From: Prostheceraeus crozeri
Taxonomy: Eukaryota > Platyhelminthes > Polycladida > Euryleptidae
DNA length: 64,000 nucleotides
Reading direction: 5' to 3'
Assembly: GCA_907163375.1 (NCBI GenBank)
Contig: CAJQUW010008924.1
Location: forward strand, 124,001-188,000
A program made the translations under genes and the position numbers. This document shows positions 35,725-48,279 of this stretch, one piece after another. The notes under the pieces are model-generated. The model did no database searches. It worked only from the letters and a program-made list of their open reading frames with translations, and was not told where the DNA came from. How positions within the stretch are numbered: position 1 is the first letter of the stretch; every line of letters begins with the position of its first letter.

Positions 35725-38520
35725 CTGCTTCCCAAGCATCATACGTCACCTGTCCCTTCGCCTAATCAATCCCCATCATCTCCTGACCGGCCCGATCCTG
35801 CAGTGAAGCCGTCCTCATCATCTGTCAAGTTACGTAAGCCGAAGTCTCCTGTCTGTCCAGCTCCGTCAATTCTCCTCTTCAACGCCCGATCCCTCTTCAA
35901 CAAATTTGACGATGTACGTGTAAGAGTTGAGAAATATAACGCTGATGTAGTCGTGATTACGGAGTCCTGGCTTGACTCATCAACCTCTGATCTGTCAATC
36001 TCCCTACCCGGATATCAATTGGTAAGACAAGACCGAGACTCCAACGGAGGCGGCATAGTGTGTTTTTATAAATCAAACTTCAAACTTTCCATCATTAGTG
36101 ATTGATATGTCTCTGATATCAAGTCCAACTTTTTATGTTTTCGAATCGAGCAATTTGATGCCATATTTTTTGTTGTTTATCATCCCTACTTGGGTAAAGT
36201 ATCGTCTCATTCGATTGTTTTGGACTTTATTCAAAATCTAATTGATCACAGTCTCTCGAGCCATTTTATCCTTCTTGGTGACATTAATGACCTCAGACTG
36301 TACATTGGTGACTTTTTTGTGTTGAACAATATGCAACAGCTTGTGACTATGTCTAGTCAGGCAATAACATTCTGGACATCATTGCCTCTAATTTCTTCCG
36401 CATAAATTTGAATCCCCTCAGTCTATTTCTCCCTTAGGTTGCTCTGATCATAAAGGCATTTTTCTCAAGAGTTTCAATTCCCTAAAACATGTTACCACCA
36501 CCAAAGTCAAGGTCCGCTATTTCTCTCCCTCTTCCTTTGCTGTGTGCTATCGCTTCCTCGCTTCGATTGACTGGAATGAGTTCTTCATGCACGTGGTTGA
36601 TGTTAATGATGCTGTTGAACATTTCCAGATGTTTGTTCGTTACGTATACCTAACCTTCTCGAATGAGAGAACTGTTCGCATGAGGAATGTTGATGCTCCG
36701 TGGATGTCCCCATCTTTGAAAGTTCTTTCCGATTCCCGTGACCGTGCCCTCTCTAGGGGCAATTATGCCAAGTATGTTCGGCTCCGGGAGAGATTTCTTG
36801 CTGCGGTTGAAGTTGCCAAGAAGCGGTACTTTTCCCACTAGCACTCCTCCTCCATTTCTGATAGATGGAAATCCATTAATAAACAAATCAAAAGTGTTCG
36901 TAATGATGCTCTTGATCAGTTTCTGATAAATGACCTCAACGATTGCTTTCATTCTGCTTCCTCATCTCCTGACCTACATTTGTTCAACGATAAACGTCCA
37001 GTTCAGAAAACAACGTCTTTCTCTGTCTCTGAGTCGTTGATTGTCAAAATGATCAAACAATGTAAGGCTAATTCAGTTGGTCCTGATGAATTACCTGGGT
37101 TCTTCGTTCGTTCCTTCGTAGACGTTCTCGCCCTACCTCTCACGATCATTTAAATAAGTGCCTTGATAGTCGTGTTTTTCCCAATATTTGGAAGTCTGCC
37201 AACGTCATCCCCATTCCGAAAAACAAAACTGAGCACAGACCTATCTCGATTCTTCCATTCCTAAGTAAGGTACTTGAACGTCTTATCAGAGATCATATAT
37301 TCTCCTACCGTCTCTTCGACAGCCGTTCGACCCCCGGCAATTTGGCTTCATACCCAATGGTTATAGTAGTTGCACTAATGCCTTACTCTCGATTCGCCTC
37401 CCAATTCTTCCCAATTCTGCAGCACACCACACACTGTACAGACAATTACGCTTGAGTGCTCGCTGTAGATTTTCAAAAGGCATTTAATTCCGTTAGCCAC
37501 TCCACCCTTCTCTACTCACTGATAAACCACTTCGACTGTAAACCCTTCGTCATCAAGTTCATTCAAAGCTTCCTCTCGGATCGCTTCCAGCGTGCTTTTA
37601 ACAACGGCATCGCTGCCGAATGGAAGCAGGTTCACAGTGGGATGCCTCAAGGCTCAATTCTTGGCCCGATTCTCTTTGTGACCTTCATTAACGACCTTCC
37701 TAAATTCGAAGACACTAGAGTGGTGGCGTATGCTGATGATGTTACGTTGATTTATTTGGGTAGTGAGAAGTTTGTTGATAATTTCCAGAGTGATGTTGAT
37801 CAATTTAGTCAGTGGTCCAAAGAGAAAAAACTAACAATCAATTCCAACAAGACAAAAAGCCTTCTGATATCAAGGAAACTGTGTAACTCCCCCACTTCTG
37901 TGTCCACTCTTCTCCCTCTCATTGTTGATAATGTTGTAATTGAGGATGTTGACAGTTTGAAGATTTTGGGCGTCGTCTTCTCAGATGATGCGAGATGAGA
38001 AAAACAATTCACTTGTCTGTATGCAAAATGTTGTCGAGCCTTGTTAATAGTTAAGCGCCTGAAAAAAGAACGGCAACCCCGGTCACATTATTTGGCAAGC
38101 ATACATCAGTTTCGTGTTCTGCCACATTGTTTTTTGTTGGCCAGTTATTTGTGATGTAAATGGCAACCAATTTAAAAAGCATGTTCATTTTGATCGCATA
38201 GCCCGCTGGTGGGCATCTGTATCTGCAAATGTCCCCAGCCTGCAGAACATGTTAGACAAATCATGTGTGAAGCTTATATGTAAAATTGCAAGAGACAAAG
38301 AGACTCATCCGCTAGCAGATTTTTTCATCACACGCGACCAGAAGACCGGTATTAGACACACCAGGCAGCTTCTACCGCTCCGTCGACGCTCTGCCATGTA
38401 CAATTCCTCCTTTGTAAAGTATTCTGTACATTCATGAATTTGCCACTGTATTGAATTCCATCATGTCATTACCGCCATATGTTTTGACGAATAAAGATCT
38501 ATTATTATTATTATTATTGT

Positions 38521-38934
38521 AACAAGGCTGAAATACATCTTCAAGGCTGAAAAATATCTTCATCATAAAAGTCAAGCTGCGACGGGTGGAGAAGGAGACA
38601 GCCGAGACACACATCAAGAATAATGGGAATTCAGAATTACAGTACCTATATTAACCGAGATGATAAGTATTCCTCGTCACCGAACTGAGTCTTCTATTGT
38701 CGCTATCTGTACGCTGTTCATGCTTCTTCTTATCTCCCTCATAGGTAGAATAAACCGAGTATATCTGGACCATTGGTTTTATCTAAAATAAAAAAAAGCT
38801 TAGCAAGGAGATAACTACAGGGTAAGGTAGGCGAGAGCTCAGGGTTGCTGGATACGCAATACGGAGTTGGTAGAAAGCAATAGACTATCATAATTCAATA
38901 ACTATCATATATTAACTAAGTAGCCTGTTATCCA
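38521..38934. other. Spacer, nothing recognised
   Basis: No coding or repeat signal beyond a short internal GGCTGAAATACATCTTCA / GGCTGAAAAATATCTTCA duplication near 38525-38562. Confidence 0.3.
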
Positions 38935-39354
38935 GAGTGCTAGAATATGCAGGTTACATTATTATTAAATCCCCAATGTGTAGACAATTTCGATTTTACT
39001 AAGTGAACTCGAGGGGATACAGTCGGAATTGTTTCCACATGTCAGATGTGTACATTTATGCAGTTTTGAAGAAATTACAACCAAAGATTACAACGGATTT
39101 GACTGATCATGATAGCATAATGCCAAAGGAAATGATATTTTTTTTACAGATCGTTTGTGTCATGACAGCCTTGGAGAGGTAATTTATATTTAACTAGCAA
39201 CTCGATGACCTGCTATTGCTTTCATGCTGAATCGCAGGAGAATCTTCTTAGGCGTGATCATATCATAAGCAACCTGCCACTGGTAGAGCATAATAATAGA
39301 ATCAAACATATAGTAGGGATATGTAGGTAGAGTGTCAACTCAAAAAAGTATCTG
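38935..39354 (+). repeat. Interspersed repeat, copy A, left part
   Basis: Similar to the minus-strand copies at about 44640-45010 (B) and 48280-48860 (C). Shared words include AAATCCCCAATGTG and GACAGCCTTGGAGAG, followed by TTCTTA-GCGTGATCA. The copy continues at 43214-43395 after a 3.86 kb insertion. A GGTAGAGTGT-AACTCA phrase is found near both ends of copy C. No coding capacity; family unknown. Confidence 0.75.
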
Positions 39355-42300
39355 CCCGTAGCAAGACAAATTGCATCTCATATGCATTGAGCGGGATGCA
39401 TTATTTTGGGCATGCATTGGAGGGGGATACATCCCAAGATGCTTTTTGAGATGCATCCCTCCTCCAATGCATGTCCAAAATAATGCATCCGGATGCATTC
39501 CAGGATTCATCCCTAGAGGCATTCTAGGATGCATCTATATGCCAGATGCATGCCCAAAATAATGCATCCGGATGCATTCTAGGATGCATCTACATTTCAG
39601 ATACAGGTCCAAAATAATGCATCCGGATGTAGTAATCGGGATGATAAGTTTAGTTATAATTCAACCTTACATACTACTGTTAGCCGGCCTACCAAATGTC
39701 GAAAAATCAAAATATCGATCACTTCGATCAGCAAGGCTATATTGATAGGAAATGTTAGAGATTTTGTTACAATGTTGCCATATATTTTTCGTGAAGAGTT
39801 CGCATCTTATCACAATCTTGCTCACGCTTGGCAACACGGTCGGAAATTTCACGGAACCCATTGCTGAAATAAAGAAATTGAACACAACAATAAAACACCC
39901 ACAGTGCGGATCGGAAAATGTATTCGGATATACATGTATGTGGTGATTAAATCTACCACGAATTCAGATAATGGAAATTTCGGTATAACAGGTCAACTTT
40001 GCAGGCCTGCTTTTTCTACATAATGGTTCTGATGGCATTATATTTATGGCTTAGACAGAAGCAATACAGTAGGCATCCAACAATATCAGTTAATTTTTCG
40101 AGGCAGGAATTGACAGTGTTCGAGGACAGTGATTTAATTCAAACCTTTCAGTATTTCAAAGGGAGACAAATTGTGTGTGAATATTTTTTTTTCAATTATG
40201 CATGTACGTTTTCAATAGTTGCTGACATGAAAAATCAGAAAATATTACAATTTAATTAAGATTTATGCAAAGTTAATACAGTAGGCTAATAGGATTATCC
40301 CAAGTTCTGGTGACATATCTTATTACAAGTACAAAATAGATTCATGAGTCTAAGCCAATTCTTGAAGTTCTATACAATTTGTCAGGCAGGCTATAGTGAA
40401 AAATTGAAATCAAAAGGAATAAACTTATTCGTTACTATCGAGAGAACAATCAAACCTGTTTCCTTGAAAACTTGTCGAGGATCTCATCAAAATCTGAATT
40501 TAAGTCCGGGTATTTTAAAACAAACATGTATGCACACATTCCCCAAGTCAGTTTAAGCCTAACCTAAACCTATCCTACAATCAATATTTGGTAGCCTTGG
40601 TGAAGCGATTCTTGTATCATTTAGTTTTCAGTCCAGTGTGATGGCTTCAGAATCGACGTAGAACAATTAGGGGTCTAATAAAAATGATTTTCTCATGAAT
40701 GTATTTGGAAAATGTATTTAATGAATTTTACAAGTGCGCATTAATTTTTGTCATGAAATCTTTAAGAATGAAATTTTATGGCTTTTTTATCAAAATTTAA
40801 AGCCTTTTATCATTTGTAGTTTAATTACGCATGGAAAGCACTTTGCTTCAATTTATTCGTAAGACTGAGGTTATAAAATCGCAAAAGATAAACCCGGAAT
40901 TCCTCAAAACAATAATTAGGAATCCAAGCAAGCATTTTGTAAAATCATAAGATATAGGTCTATGTGTCAACCAGCTTTTTGTTCAGTACTGCTGACAGAA
41001 GGAAGGATTCACAGGGGACATAATTCAACATTTATATTTATAGAAATAAATGCAAAATGATATTCTTACACAAATTAGCACAATGAAATTATCATTTTAT
41101 CATTACCGATCTTTGGAGAACAGTATTCGAATAGCAGAAGAAGTCCTATGAATTACAATTCCAGCATACCTGCACAGTGCACATTCTAAAGATCTAAAAT
41201 TCTAAAACTTGCAAAAATAAACATGCATGTATAATAAGCAGATAATAAATTCAGAGAATAAGCAGATAATTTCATATTCAAAGATTTTGCATTTGTGAAT
41301 ATCTCAATACTAATAGGAAGAATCCTTATGCAATCTCAACTTATTCCATCAAGAATTGATGCCACATGCATTCGAGGTAAATATATACCGAAATCATAGT
41401 TTTGCATTAAAACATGTTTTTCAAGTTCTACGTGCACATGAATGATTTTGTTGACACATCTTCGCTTTCGTTTGAAGAAGTTTCCTGCATGAATTAATGA
41501 ACAGATGCTTCGAGATATAAGCAGACATTGCTTTGAAATAAAATTGAAATAGTGTTTTAAATGTAATTCTTTGAGATTTATTCTTTTGATGAAATAGTGG
41601 AAGTCTTTGTGCCTGTAATTTAATTGGTTAAGGTTCATTTACTCCGAGCCTGATCTCACAAAAATAACATGACAAAATAACCTGATCATATTAGAATTAA
41701 ACGAATAATTCTTGCTGACGATGGCGAGAGAAGAGCCTCGCGTAGACACCAATTCATTATATGCACCAATTTAAAGTTTCTTCCTTTTATTTATTTTAGC
41801 TGTAATTATATTTTTGATTAATAATTTAATTGATTATTTAATGTTCAAAAGTCTTTCCCTATGTTCAATGTGATTGAAAGATTAGTTATTTAATGATATT
41901 AATCTGGGTCACAAGAGTTTCGTCGCAATGATGGACGCCGCATACAATGAAAACTTACCTTTGAGGAGATGAATCCATGCAGCTATCTTCGGATTACTGC
42001 CGTGCACCGTTTCTTCTTCAAAGTTTCTTCAAGTTCAAGTTTCTTCTTCAGGTCGTTGATGAATTTTTCCGAGATTATAGGCAACATATTCAATCCTGAG
42101 ATTCATTTTTACAAAAATTCCTATGTATGGATGAGATTGAAGCTGCAAAAAAGTGGACAGATTGCAGTATACATGTGCATTGTGCTCGTACGTCATAAGA
42201 GAATGTGTTTTTTAAGTTAAATCGGGGTCCATTGTAACTTTTGGTTTTAGGCAAACGTGGACCTTATGTGCTATACGTAGTAGTGAAGATTACTGATCAC

Positions 42301-43213
42301 TCAAACCTTGATGAAATTAGCTTTTTGCAAATTAGAAGCGCCGTCAAATAGATTAGAAATTTAGAATAATTTCATTAGATATTTTAATTGAGCAGATCAT
42401 CTGCATATAGAAAATAGCAATCACAAAAGCAAATCTATAAACAAACTTTTTGGTTGGAGAGTATAGGAGGTATAGATGCAGAAATGGATTCGTCTTAAAA
42501 AATTCTTTCACTGTTATAGTATAGACATTTTGAAACTCGAATTATTCGGGGATAACGCCACTCTCGGAAATGAATCGAAGTGTCCCACAGACATTCTTCT
42601 GAATCGACTAGAAATGTTGGATCCGCTGGAACTACTATACTTATCACGACTTAATACTTGTACTTATCATATCAGGAGTTTCGGAATTCTTGAAGTGACT
42701 GCGATATATAATGAATCTAAGTAAAACCAGAGGTACTGCGACTTTTTACAAACTTACCTTAAGACTCAGTTGAATAAATGAAGCACTGTGCATGGAGCAA
42801 ATAAACATATCCATGACGCCATGTGCAACAGTTAATCAAACGCACATCGACGGAAGGAAACAAGATGTCTTCTAGCTCGGGATGTTTGAAAATTCAGCAG
42901 TGCATATGGCATTGGTCGTTTGGCTTGCGCTATTGATTGCAGATCTGTCACATTCAACAATGCACGGTGAGCGGGGATGCATGACTGCATTTACAGAGAC
43001 TCGGATGCATTCCACAAGCATTCGATTCTTCCACGACTCTCAGTGCAGCTGCAGTTGAGGCTCATGGTTGAAGGGTAACTGCATTGAATGCACATTGGAA
43101 TGCTTTAGGATTCATCGAGATGCATCCTGGTATGCATCTAAGTGCAGTCAGATGCATCCAGATGTATCCAGATGTATCCAGATACATCCGACTGCATTTA
43201 ATTTTGCTACGGG
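39355..43213. mobile_element. 3.86 kb non-coding TIR element with GATGCATC palindrome clusters
   Basis: The ends are inverted: CCCGTAGCAAGACAAATTGCA at the left against CCCGTAGCAAAATTAAATGCA (inverted) at the right. TG lies at 39353-39354 and 43214-43215. The paralogous unoccupied site in copy C (about 48454-48460, minus) has a single TG, so the target duplication is 2 bp. Subterminal clusters of GGATGCATT/GATGCATC lie at 39370-39640 and 42975-43195, including the perfect 18-bp palindrome AATGCATCCGGATGCATT at 39482 and 39561. The interior is AT-rich. Two minus-strand GTAAGT donor-like sites near 41957 and 42757 hint at a lost spliced gene. The superfamily cannot be assigned. Confidence 0.8.
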
Positions 43214-43395
43214 TGTATACAGTGAAAATTTTTGTATGAAGAGATTCAGTTTTTTGCGGGGATTACGTTCCCGTGGTCCAAAAAATTATTTGAGCAGTTT
43301 TAAAAAATGTCAAAATTTTGCCAATTTAAATACTACCAAGATGACTCCCCGTTGTAAGTAGTATAAAGCAAGTTGGATATCAAAGGAATGAATAT
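43214..43395 (+). repeat. Interspersed repeat, copy A, right part
   Basis: Matches the minus-strand sequence at about 48290-48458 over its whole length, including GAAGAGATTCAGTTTTTTGC and AATTATTTGAGCAGTTTT. It is separated from its left part only by the 3.86 kb insertion. Confidence 0.85.
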
Positions 43396-43497
43396 TTGCT
43401 AATAATCATCCTACTAAGCTGAAATCAGGCTAATTATCAGGGGAATTTCATGTTCCGTATTGCAATGGAAGTCTTCATGAAAAAGTCGAGGTATTAT

Positions 43498-44484
43498 CAG
43501 TGATGAAAAATTTCCGTGGAAAATTATGGAAAAATGTAGAAAATTTTGATTTTTTTTATGGTCCCTACAATTTGAGCGCTTCCACTGCCGAGGCAGCTGC
43601 GTACCAATAAATTGGGTCTAAAACTCTTGATTTCATCATTATTTCGATTAAAGCTATCGTAGCAATACGATTTCCGTCCGAGGATTTTTGAACAGTCCTT
43701 TGCCAGCATCAGTGGCTTGTACTAAATTGCTAGTATTTTTAATTATCACACAGACACCGTTTGGGATAACGTGAATCTTGCTTTACAATAGGGGTATAGT
43801 TTCATACAATGTGAAAGATCTGGAGCAAAAAAATATACTTTATTTTAGAGTTTGTCAATTGCTAGCTTCAAAGTTAAGCTTTATTATGCAGCGTTGATCA
43901 TAGTGATCCAAATTGTCCATGTGTTGATGAACATGTGATGAAGTATAAGCTCACAGTCCACGCAGCATTCATGAGCGACCATATTGGAAGAAAGACTGTA
44001 AACTCGTGAGATGTTTGGAAACTAAAGATATCTGTGATGAGTAAAATAATATCTATGATAGCTTCAAACTTCTGGCGCATCGTCCGATATCTTCGTTGAG
44101 GATACACATCCTCCATTTCTAGTTAAGATGATTCAGACAGTCCCAAATCGATTTCAGATCTGCCCAAATGAATTTCAGATATGATCCAGATGAATTGGAG
44201 ATCTCCAGTTGAATTAAAGATCTTTTCAAAGTTGAGCTGGTGACAGATATCTGAAATTCATTCGGAAAGATCTGAAATAGACATGGAAAAGGTGTAGTTG
44301 GTACCAAAAGTTAACATACAGGGATGATAGAGAAGTTTTCGGACTTTAAATATTACATAGTCTTTTCAAACGACTATAATAAGTCTCCAAAACAAAGGCA
44401 AAAACGTCAATCACCAAAAAATAAATTTCAAAATTTTCCAGAATATTTTGAAAAAAATTGGAAAATTTTCCATTTGCATCACTA
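43498..44484 (-). mobile_element. Second copy of the hAT element at 32911-35724
   Basis: Read on the minus strand it starts TAGTGATGCAAATGGAAAA and ends with the inverse of CAGTGATGAAAAATTTCC. The internal sequence follows 32911-33440 and 35120-35730 of the other copy. It lacks the 1.7 kb CACATGTG element. The flanking 8-mers do not match, so this copy is older, or one end is altered. Confidence 0.8.
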
Positions 44485-44639
44485 GACATTGTTCGTGCTT
44501 TCTTAGCTGAAAATTCAACATTTTAATTCAATTTTCACCGACTTGATTTTATGATTCACTAAATTCATGTTTCATTTCTTAAATCTGAAGAGTGATGTGG
44601 CCCCATTTGCATCTTTCAAAGTTAATTGAAATCATTGTC

Positions 44640-45010
44640 TGTGACTTTGCCATGCCAGTGGCATCTGTTGCCTGATCACGCTTAAGAAGATTCTCTTGAG
44701 GTTCAGCAGGAAAGCAATAGCGCAGGTCATCGAGTTGCCAGTTCATCAAACATTACCTCTCCAAGGCTGTCATGGCAAGGAGGATCTGTAAAATTATATC
44801 ATTTCCTTCTGCTTTAGGCCTATGCTATCATGATTAGTCAATTCCGTTGTAATTTCTTCAAAACCTACATAACTGTGCATATCTCACATTTGGAAACAAT
44901 TACGACTGTATCTCCTTTGGGTTCATTTAATAAATTCGAAAGTGCATACACATTGGGGATTTAATAAATGCGGAGTTACCACTCTACCTAATATATCTAC
45001 TCTATGGGCT
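44640..45010 (-). repeat. Interspersed repeat, copy B
   Basis: Minus-strand relative of 38985-39250, with AAATCCCCAATGTGTATGCA, TGACAGCCTTGGAGAGGTAA and GAGAATCTTCTTAAGCGTGA. It lies next to the hAT copy at 43498-44484, in the same orientation. The part corresponding to 43214-43395 is absent here. Confidence 0.75.
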
Positions 45011-45832
45011 AGATAGGAAATAGACGTGTTTTTACCTTGTGTGCAACGAAACCATTGAAAATCAGCTGATATCACATGAATTTGAAAATATTTGTAAGCG
45101 AGTAACAAATATTCCTTTCCATTGCCTCTTTTTTTAGTAATTGCAGAGCTAAAACGCATTTTGATAATAAATCAAAAAATCTTTATATGTCTAAAAGCAA
45201 CTTCTAAATTGCAACAAATAGGGCCTAAGAGTACCACATTCTACTTTTTCGGATGTCTTGCAAAAACGTCTTCAGATGTAAGAGCACTGCTGATGCAATT
45301 CTTTCAATTAGACTTTATTGCACTATTTTATGGGAGTTGATTCTTAAATCTGTAGAGCGCATGTTAGATAGGAATAATATACAAATGAAAACCAATTGTT
45401 TCATTTTTAGATTAAAGCAGAGTGAAGTTCACCTGCAATTCATCAGATACATGATTAAATGACTTCTCTGAGCAGAATAACGAACCACGTCGTTACTTCT
45501 GATCATGCAGCCAGATTGCTTCTTTGCAATGTGTCCGGTGCCTGGCTATGGTTGTACACGTCGTTGCTCTGCCCACGTGCATATATATAATCAGACGCGA
45601 TTGCCAAGCTTGGCAATAATATAGCGTGTATGTATAATTTTGTGACAAGAAATTGCATGATATAACAGAAAAAATAAATATGAACTATCAGAAAAATTGA
45701 TATAAAATTGTCTTAAGCAAATAAAACAAACAACATATACCAATATGTATGTTATACGATGCACATTGTCAATATCTTTGACATCGACAGACATGCGATG
45801 ATCGATTCCAGTTGGCCCTAAAACGCCCTCTG
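45011..45832. other. Spacer, nothing recognised
   Basis: AT-rich with no supported gene. GCCCACGTGCATATATATAA near 45570-45590 is TATA-like, but no downstream gene is evident. Confidence 0.3.
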
Positions 45833-47775
45833 TTAACCCATTAGTGCCTGGGAATTAATTTTTGTAGAATTAATTATTTTTGAACATTATCAACCCCAAC
45901 AACATGAAAAACAACTATCATTTCCCTCAGAAGAGTTTTGATAAACAATCAGATCGATTTTTAGGATTGGGTCGTTTTCGACCCACTCGGAACAAATAAC
46001 CCTAAAAATGTTTATTATCAACATTCAACAAATAATCAAGAAAACAGTTTATCAAGAATACACAAACCAAAATAAACAATTTACAGCAGTTTCTGTGGCA
46101 AGAATATGCACAATTATCTATGTAGTTTGCTATAAAAGTTCCGGTACATACGTGCAAGTTGCGTACTTCGACTAATTTTGACTTATCTGACTGCAGATAA
46201 ATGAAACAATTACATACTGTAGATACTGTACATATAGAAAAATGGTTTATAAAGTATGATAGCTTACGAAGCAATCCTCGTGAAGATTTACTTTACACTT
46301 CAAACAAGATTTCACCGTTTTGTTTCCACATACTCGACATCGAAGTCGAGATGAGGAGCAAATGAAATGTCCTTTGCCATCGTACCGAGGATTTGTATTC
46401 TCGGTCAGGCATGAAGGTCGATATCTCTTCGGTTTGCGATCCTTGCCATGTTTTTGTAAATATTCCAGCACAACGCGTCTCCTGAACTCCAGGAAATCCA
46501 TATTTGAACCTTTTGATTCCTTGAATAGAATTCAGGCATTGTTCAACGAGATGTCAATGTCCCATCGATACAAAGGGTTCCGCCATTTTCGACTCCGTAT
46601 ACGGACCTTGTATCTATTGATATTTTGGTTCATCCTATCGGACCCTCCCATGTACTTTTTATATTCCGAAACGGAATGAGGTATATCGACAGATATGCTT
46701 TTCTTCAAATTACCTAAAATAGCAATATAGTTCAGTTACACACTACATGAACGTGTAGCGGTATAGCGGTCTGTACAGAGCATTTTACTGAGGAGGTATA
46801 AGTACCTGGGTTCAAGTTCGTACACTATCAAGAAAGTAGTTAAATTTTTATCTATGATATGGTCCAGTTTTTGTTTTGCATTTCCTATTTTCGTCATTAC
46901 GTGAGCTGAATTATTTTCAAGTGCAATACGTTATTGGTAAATTTAAAAAACATGAAATACTAACTAATAGGTCTTATTAAAAAACGCATGTTTCTACATG
47001 TATTTGTAGAGCTTTGGAAAGCTAGTTGGATAATTTGCATTATTGAATAGGTAAATTGAATAGTTGAATAGATAGCAGTCAAATGAATCAAAAAGTACTG
47101 ATTGAAATATGGTATTACAAATGATAAATTTACTCTATCGATATACAGAGTTAAGATAATTCCTACCTTTACTTTGACATTGTCGCCATGTTGTATAATC
47201 AAAATCCTCCATTTGAAAAAAAAGAACTATTAAAAATTTTGAAATATCAAAACAAAACCGCAACATGTAAAAGAAAAATGTTACATATAGCATGATTTTA
47301 TCAAAATTTTGTCTAATTATTCATCATAGATTTCATGAATCTTATGCGAAGTTTAGGGTTATTTGTTCCGAGTGGGTCGAAAACGACCCAACATCAGTTT
47401 TGCATAAAATAGTGTAAAAACTCATTAGGAAATGCATTATAGATGCATTTCTAGGTGAAGTTAATGTGACAACAAAATAGAAAATCCCCATAAATACTTT
47501 TGAAATATCGGGTAAAAATATCTCTGACATTTGCGAAAAAACCTCATCTTTTATAGATTTCAAAAATCGACAAAAAGAAGCAATTGATTCAGTTTGAGAG
47601 CACATATCTCTGATCACATTTCATAAGATCATCTTGAAATGTCTGTCATTACTCAGTAGACATGACATGTATATAGTATATGACAACAGGCACATGAATT
47701 AATTGATTAGCAGTTCAGAAACATAGCTTTAATAGAGTTGGGTCGTTTTCGACCCGCTCGGATGTAATGGGTTAA
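45833..47775 (-). mobile_element. piggyBac transposon, 1.94 kb, internally deleted
   Basis: TTAA stands at both ends (45833-45836 and 47772-47775), followed inwards by CCCATTAGTGCC and, inverted, CCCATTACATCC, as expected for piggyBac. An internal inverted pair of about 40 bp with GGGTCGTTTTCGACCC and ACTCGGAACAAATAACCCTA lies at 45966-46006 and 47353-47393. A third GGGTCGTTTTCGACCC box lies at 47741. Only the last third of the transposase remains, on the minus strand, so the element is a deletion derivative. Confidence 0.85.
46247..46715 (-). pseudogene. piggyBac transposase C-terminal part with Cys-rich domain
   Basis: The minus frame reads KYMGGSDRMNQNINRYKVRI (the GG-D-x-x-x box near the third catalytic aspartate), then RKWRNPLYRWDIDISLNNA. 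A TGA stands where the family has Trp, followed by DFLEFRRRVVLEYLQKHGK. It ends in the Cys-rich domain RCRVCGNKTVKSCLKCKVN with LHEDCFVSYH, which in the family contacts the inverted repeats. The N-terminal DNA-binding region and the first catalytic aspartates are missing. An acceptor-like CTATTTTAG precedes the segment near 46722. Confidence 0.82.
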
Positions 47776-48279
47776 TTATTTGCAATAGATCCATATTTTA
47801 TTTTTCAGCTTGGTAAGTAACTCGAAGTGCGTTGTTGACATGGGTGCCCTATTAATAGCCAATTCCTCAGTATATTCGGATTCTCACTGAAATTGTCAAT
47901 ATAGTCATGAATTCTACAGAGGGAGTTTAGTGCTTATCACGATATACCTCATCAGTCTTCATCTGAATATTGTTTCTTCCAAATTGATAGTACTGCATTA
48001 AATTGCTGTATTACCGCTCTCATCTTTAACAATTTTTTTCAGAGAAACTACTGAATGAATATTCTTGAAACTTATCATATAATATCAGTGGATTATGCTT
48101 CACATCTTGTGCCATTTCCAAGCCTTTTTATCGCATTGCACATCGTGCAGCCGACAAAACAGCAATTTCGCTCCATTGCCGCAATGCTTTTTTTGCCACG
48201 ATAAGAACCGTACTAAAATGGGTTCAAATTTAAGCATCTATTTCTCATCTAGTCCTTTTAAACAATTAAATATCTTTGA
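47776..48279. other. Spacer, nothing recognised
   Basis: AT-rich, no supported feature. Confidence 0.3.

Larger units (their letters stand above)
32520..38520 (+). mobile_element. CR1/Jockey-group LINE, split by a nested hAT insertion
   Basis: The LINE sequence resumes at 35733 after the hAT element; the frame LLLPKHHTSPVPSP spans the junction once the insertion and one 8-bp duplication are removed. The AP endonuclease follows: ILLFNARSLFNKFDD (35878) and DVVVITESWLDSS (35947). The reverse transcriptase has LAVDFQKAFNSVSHS (37459), GMPQGSILGPILF (37640) and YADDVTLIY (37729). The C-terminal region carries HPLADFFITRD (38308). It ends GAATAAAGATCT plus an (ATT)n tail (38501-38518), typical of CR1-like 3' ends. 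Multiple stops and frameshifts break the frame. The 5' limit in 32.5 kb is uncertain. Confidence 0.8.

Noticed and set aside
40344-40556. 70-codon frame inside the 3.86 kb element as a possible transposase
   Set aside because: No transposase motif; the composition is typical of chance frames in AT-rich DNA.
43550-44480. Idea that 32.9-35.7 kb and 43.5-44.5 kb are a segmental inverted duplication of host DNA
   Set aside because: The similarity stops exactly at TAGTGATG inverted ends, and the first copy has an 8-bp target duplication, so these are two copies of one hAT family.
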